6,313 nt of DNA from Ignavibacteria bacterium. Lineage in GTDB: Bacteria > Bacteroidota > Ignavibacteria > Tepidaquicellales > OLB5. The stretch spans positions 1 through 6,313 of the forward strand of contig JAUQWT010000414.1 in assembly GCA_030835005.1 (NCBI GenBank), read 5' to 3'. The notes beneath the pieces are model-generated. The model made no database searches, was not told where the DNA came from, and was given only the letters and a program-made list of their open reading frames with translations. Numbering within the stretch: the stretch's first letter is position 1; each line of letters starts with the position of its first letter. A program made the position numbers and the translations under genes. Shown one piece after another: positions 4,895 to 6,313 of this stretch.

Positions 4895-5590
4895 TTGAGT
4901 AATAGAGATAAAGCTATAGTTTTGGTTAGCGGTGGAATGGACTCTTTGGTTACGGCTGCTATTGCCAATGAAAAGTATGAGCTTTCATTGCTGCACATCA
5001 ATTACGGGCAGAGGACTCAAAACCGTGAACTAAAAGCATTTAACGGTATCGCCGATCATTATAATGCAGATAATAGGCTTGTAGTAAGCATTGAGTATCT
5101 TGCTCAAATTGGCGGATCATCATTAACAGACAGGTCAATTGAAGTTTCTGCGGCTGATATTAACAGTAAAGAAATTCCGACATCCTATGTTCCTTTTAGA
5201 AATGCCAATATGCTTTCTATTGCTGTTAGCTGGGCAGAAGTTATTGGTGCTTCGAGGATATTTATAGGTGCAGTTGAAGAGGATTCAAGCGGGTATCCTG
5301 ATTGCAGGCAGATATTCTATGATGCATTTAATAATGTCATTGAAGCCGGCACTAAGCCCATGACAAGTATCATAATTGAAACTCCGATTATCTCTTTGAA
5401 AAAGTATGAGATCGTTAAGAGAGGAATAGAGCTAAAAGCTCCGTTAGAACTCTCTTGGTCATGCTACAAGAATGAAGATATCGCATGCGGAGTGTGTGAT
5501 TCATGTGCTCTCAGGTTAAAAGGATTTCAGCTTGCAGGAATTGAAGACCCGATCGGATATGCAGTGATTCGCGATTACAGAAATTGTTAA
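4895..5590 (+). CDS. queC: 7-cyano-7-deazaguanine (preQ0) synthase QueC
   Basis: An ATP-dependent amidating and dehydrating enzyme that turns CDG plus ammonia into preQ0, the shared precursor of queuosine and related 7-deazaguanines. The 231-aa product has the PP-loop ATP-binding motif VLVSGGMDSLV (SGGMDS at 12-17), the INYGQR segment (35-40), YVPFRNANML (98-107), the GAVEEDSSGYPDCR stretch (125-138), and the C-terminal zinc site Cys190, Cys198, Cys201 and Cys204 in SWSCYKNEDIACGVCDSC. All expected motifs are intact and length is typical. The start is TTG at 4895: an in-frame stop lies at 4880-4882 and the only earlier near-start is ATT, while later starts would cut into the ATP loop. It is the third consecutive que gene, 62 bp after queE. 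Confidence 0.94.
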   Translation: MSNRDKAIVLVSGGMDSLVTAAIANEKYELSLLHINYGQRTQNRELKAFNGIADHYNADNRLVVSIEYLAQIGGSSLTDRSIEVSAADINSKEIPTSYVPFRNANMLSIAVSWAEVIGASRIFIGAVEEDSSGYPDCRQIFYDAFNNVIEAGTKPMTSIIIETPIISLKKYEIVKRGIELKAPLELSWSCYKNEDIACGVCDSCALRLKGFQLAGIEDPIGYAVIRDYRNC

Positions 5591-5621
5591 TATATATTTT
5601 ATAAACTAATCTCAATTAAAA

Positions 5622-6313
5622 ATGAAAAAGTTAAAATTGTTTTTTGTGTCGGGTTTCATTCTGACTTTAATTATGGCATCTTTTTTTTCTTTTGGCGGAT
5701 GCGGTAAAAAAGACGGGACTACAACAGGCGATAAAGATAAAACAGAGGATAAAAAATCTGATGTAAGCGATAAAGTTTCCTCGGACTCTCCAATTCATGT
5801 TAAGTTTGATATCAGCGGTACAATGAGCGGAACAGTAGATGCATACTACCATAAGACAAAATCCAAATCATCCAGTAATATGAGCATTGCCGGACAGAAA
5901 ATGAGCGCAACAGCATATTTTGACGGTGGTGATTATGTTTACATCATCAGCGAAGGTGCAGGGATAAAGACGGGTTTAAAATACAAAAAAGATGAATATG
6001 ACAAGCAGAAAAAAGAAGGTGAGTTTGATGCTGTTACCTTTAAAGATCAATTGAAAAATATGGATAAAATAGGGACTGAGGTAATACTCGGTAAAGAATG
6101 CGATATATATAAGTCTAAAGACGGGAAGTACCAGATGAGCATTTATAAAGAAATGGTACCGCTCAAATTCAGCTCAGGAGAGGGCAAAATGGTAATGGTG
6201 GCAAAAGAATTTGAAACAGACGCCAAATTTTCTGACGACATATTTACTCCTCCTGCTGATGTGAAGTACATGGATGCAACTGAAATGTTTGACGGAATGA
6301 AGGATATGAAGAA
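5622..6313 (+). CDS. Putative lipoprotein, 3' end cut by window
   Basis: An open frame of 230 codons runs off the window end. The N-terminus MKKLKLFFVSGFILTLIM is a signal peptide, followed by SFFSFGGC with Cys27 as the likely lipidated residue (loose lipobox FGGC). Residues 28-55 are a charged, low-complexity Lys/Asp/Thr linker typical of a lipoprotein tether. From about 57 on, beta-rich segments follow (HVKFDISGTMSGTVDAYY, then AYFDGGDYVYIIS, then VILGKECDIYKSKDGKYQMS, then DIFTPPADVKYMD). The layout, with a late GKECxIY and an FTPPADV ending, is reminiscent of LolA/DUF4412-like envelope proteins, but I do not recognise a family with certainty. It begins 31 bp after queC in AT-rich DNA; no functional link to queuosine is evident. 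The ATG at 5622 is preceded by AATTAAAA with no clear ribosome binding site. Confidence 0.8.
   Translation, partial: MKKLKLFFVSGFILTLIMASFFSFGGCGKKDGTTTGDKDKTEDKKSDVSDKVSSDSPIHVKFDISGTMSGTVDAYYHKTKSKSSSNMSIAGQKMSATAYFDGGDYVYIISEGAGIKTGLKYKKDEYDKQKKEGEFDAVTFKDQLKNMDKIGTEVILGKECDIYKSKDGKYQMSIYKEMVPLKFSSGEGKMVMVAKEFETDAKFSDDIFTPPADVKYMDATEMFDGMKDMK

Noticed and set aside
5667..5852. Minus-strand frame inside the lipoprotein gene
   Set aside because: It is antisense to a well-formed signal peptide and lipoprotein frame.

Overview
The window reads as ordinary chromosomal DNA from a low-GC bacterium of the Bacteroidota/Chlorobi (FCB) group, possibly an Ignavibacteria-like lineage. Three things point there. 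YidC is of the Bacteroidota type, starting MDRNSIIG and carrying Lys where E. coli has Arg in TM2. Several genes are preceded by the Bacteroidota -7 promoter element TAnnTTTG. Most genes lack a strong Shine-Dalgarno site and some start with TTG. The phylum-level call is an inference, and the class is only a guess.

Layout: (1) 2-2607, plus strand: the conserved cluster rpmH (5' end cut off) - rnpA - yidD - yidC, which makes ribosomal protein L34, the RNase P protein, and two factors for membrane-protein insertion. rnpA is split by a -1 frame break at an A-rich tract that contains an in-phase A AAA AAG heptamer. (2) 2627-2659: a bidirectional intrinsic terminator. (3) 2661-3021, minus strand: ssrA (tmRNA) with a readable tag, KINDNNNYALAA. 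(4) 3100-3570, minus strand: a GNAT N-acetyltransferase. (5) 3619-5590, plus strand: queD, queE and queC, three consecutive steps of preQ0 (7-cyano-7-deazaguanine) synthesis for queuosine. queE is separated from queD by a palindrome-rich, REP/MITE-like insertion and from queC by degenerate 7-bp repeats. (6) 5622 to the window end: the N-terminal part of an unrecognised lipoprotein.

How the genes work together: the first cluster couples translation and RNase P function to YidC/YidD-dependent membrane insertion. RNase P would also be expected to trim the 5' end of the tmRNA encoded next door. The que genes convert dihydroneopterin triphosphate to CPH4 (QueD), CPH4 to CDG (QueE) and CDG to preQ0 (QueC). 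folE, queF and tgt are not in the window, so the final use of preQ0 cannot be read here.

I see no new defence, mobile or biosynthetic system. The points worth a second look are the rnpA frame break, the tmRNA tag, the back-to-back overlapping promoters between the GNAT gene and queD, the inverted-repeat element that appears to supply the queE start codon, and the heptad repeats before queC.
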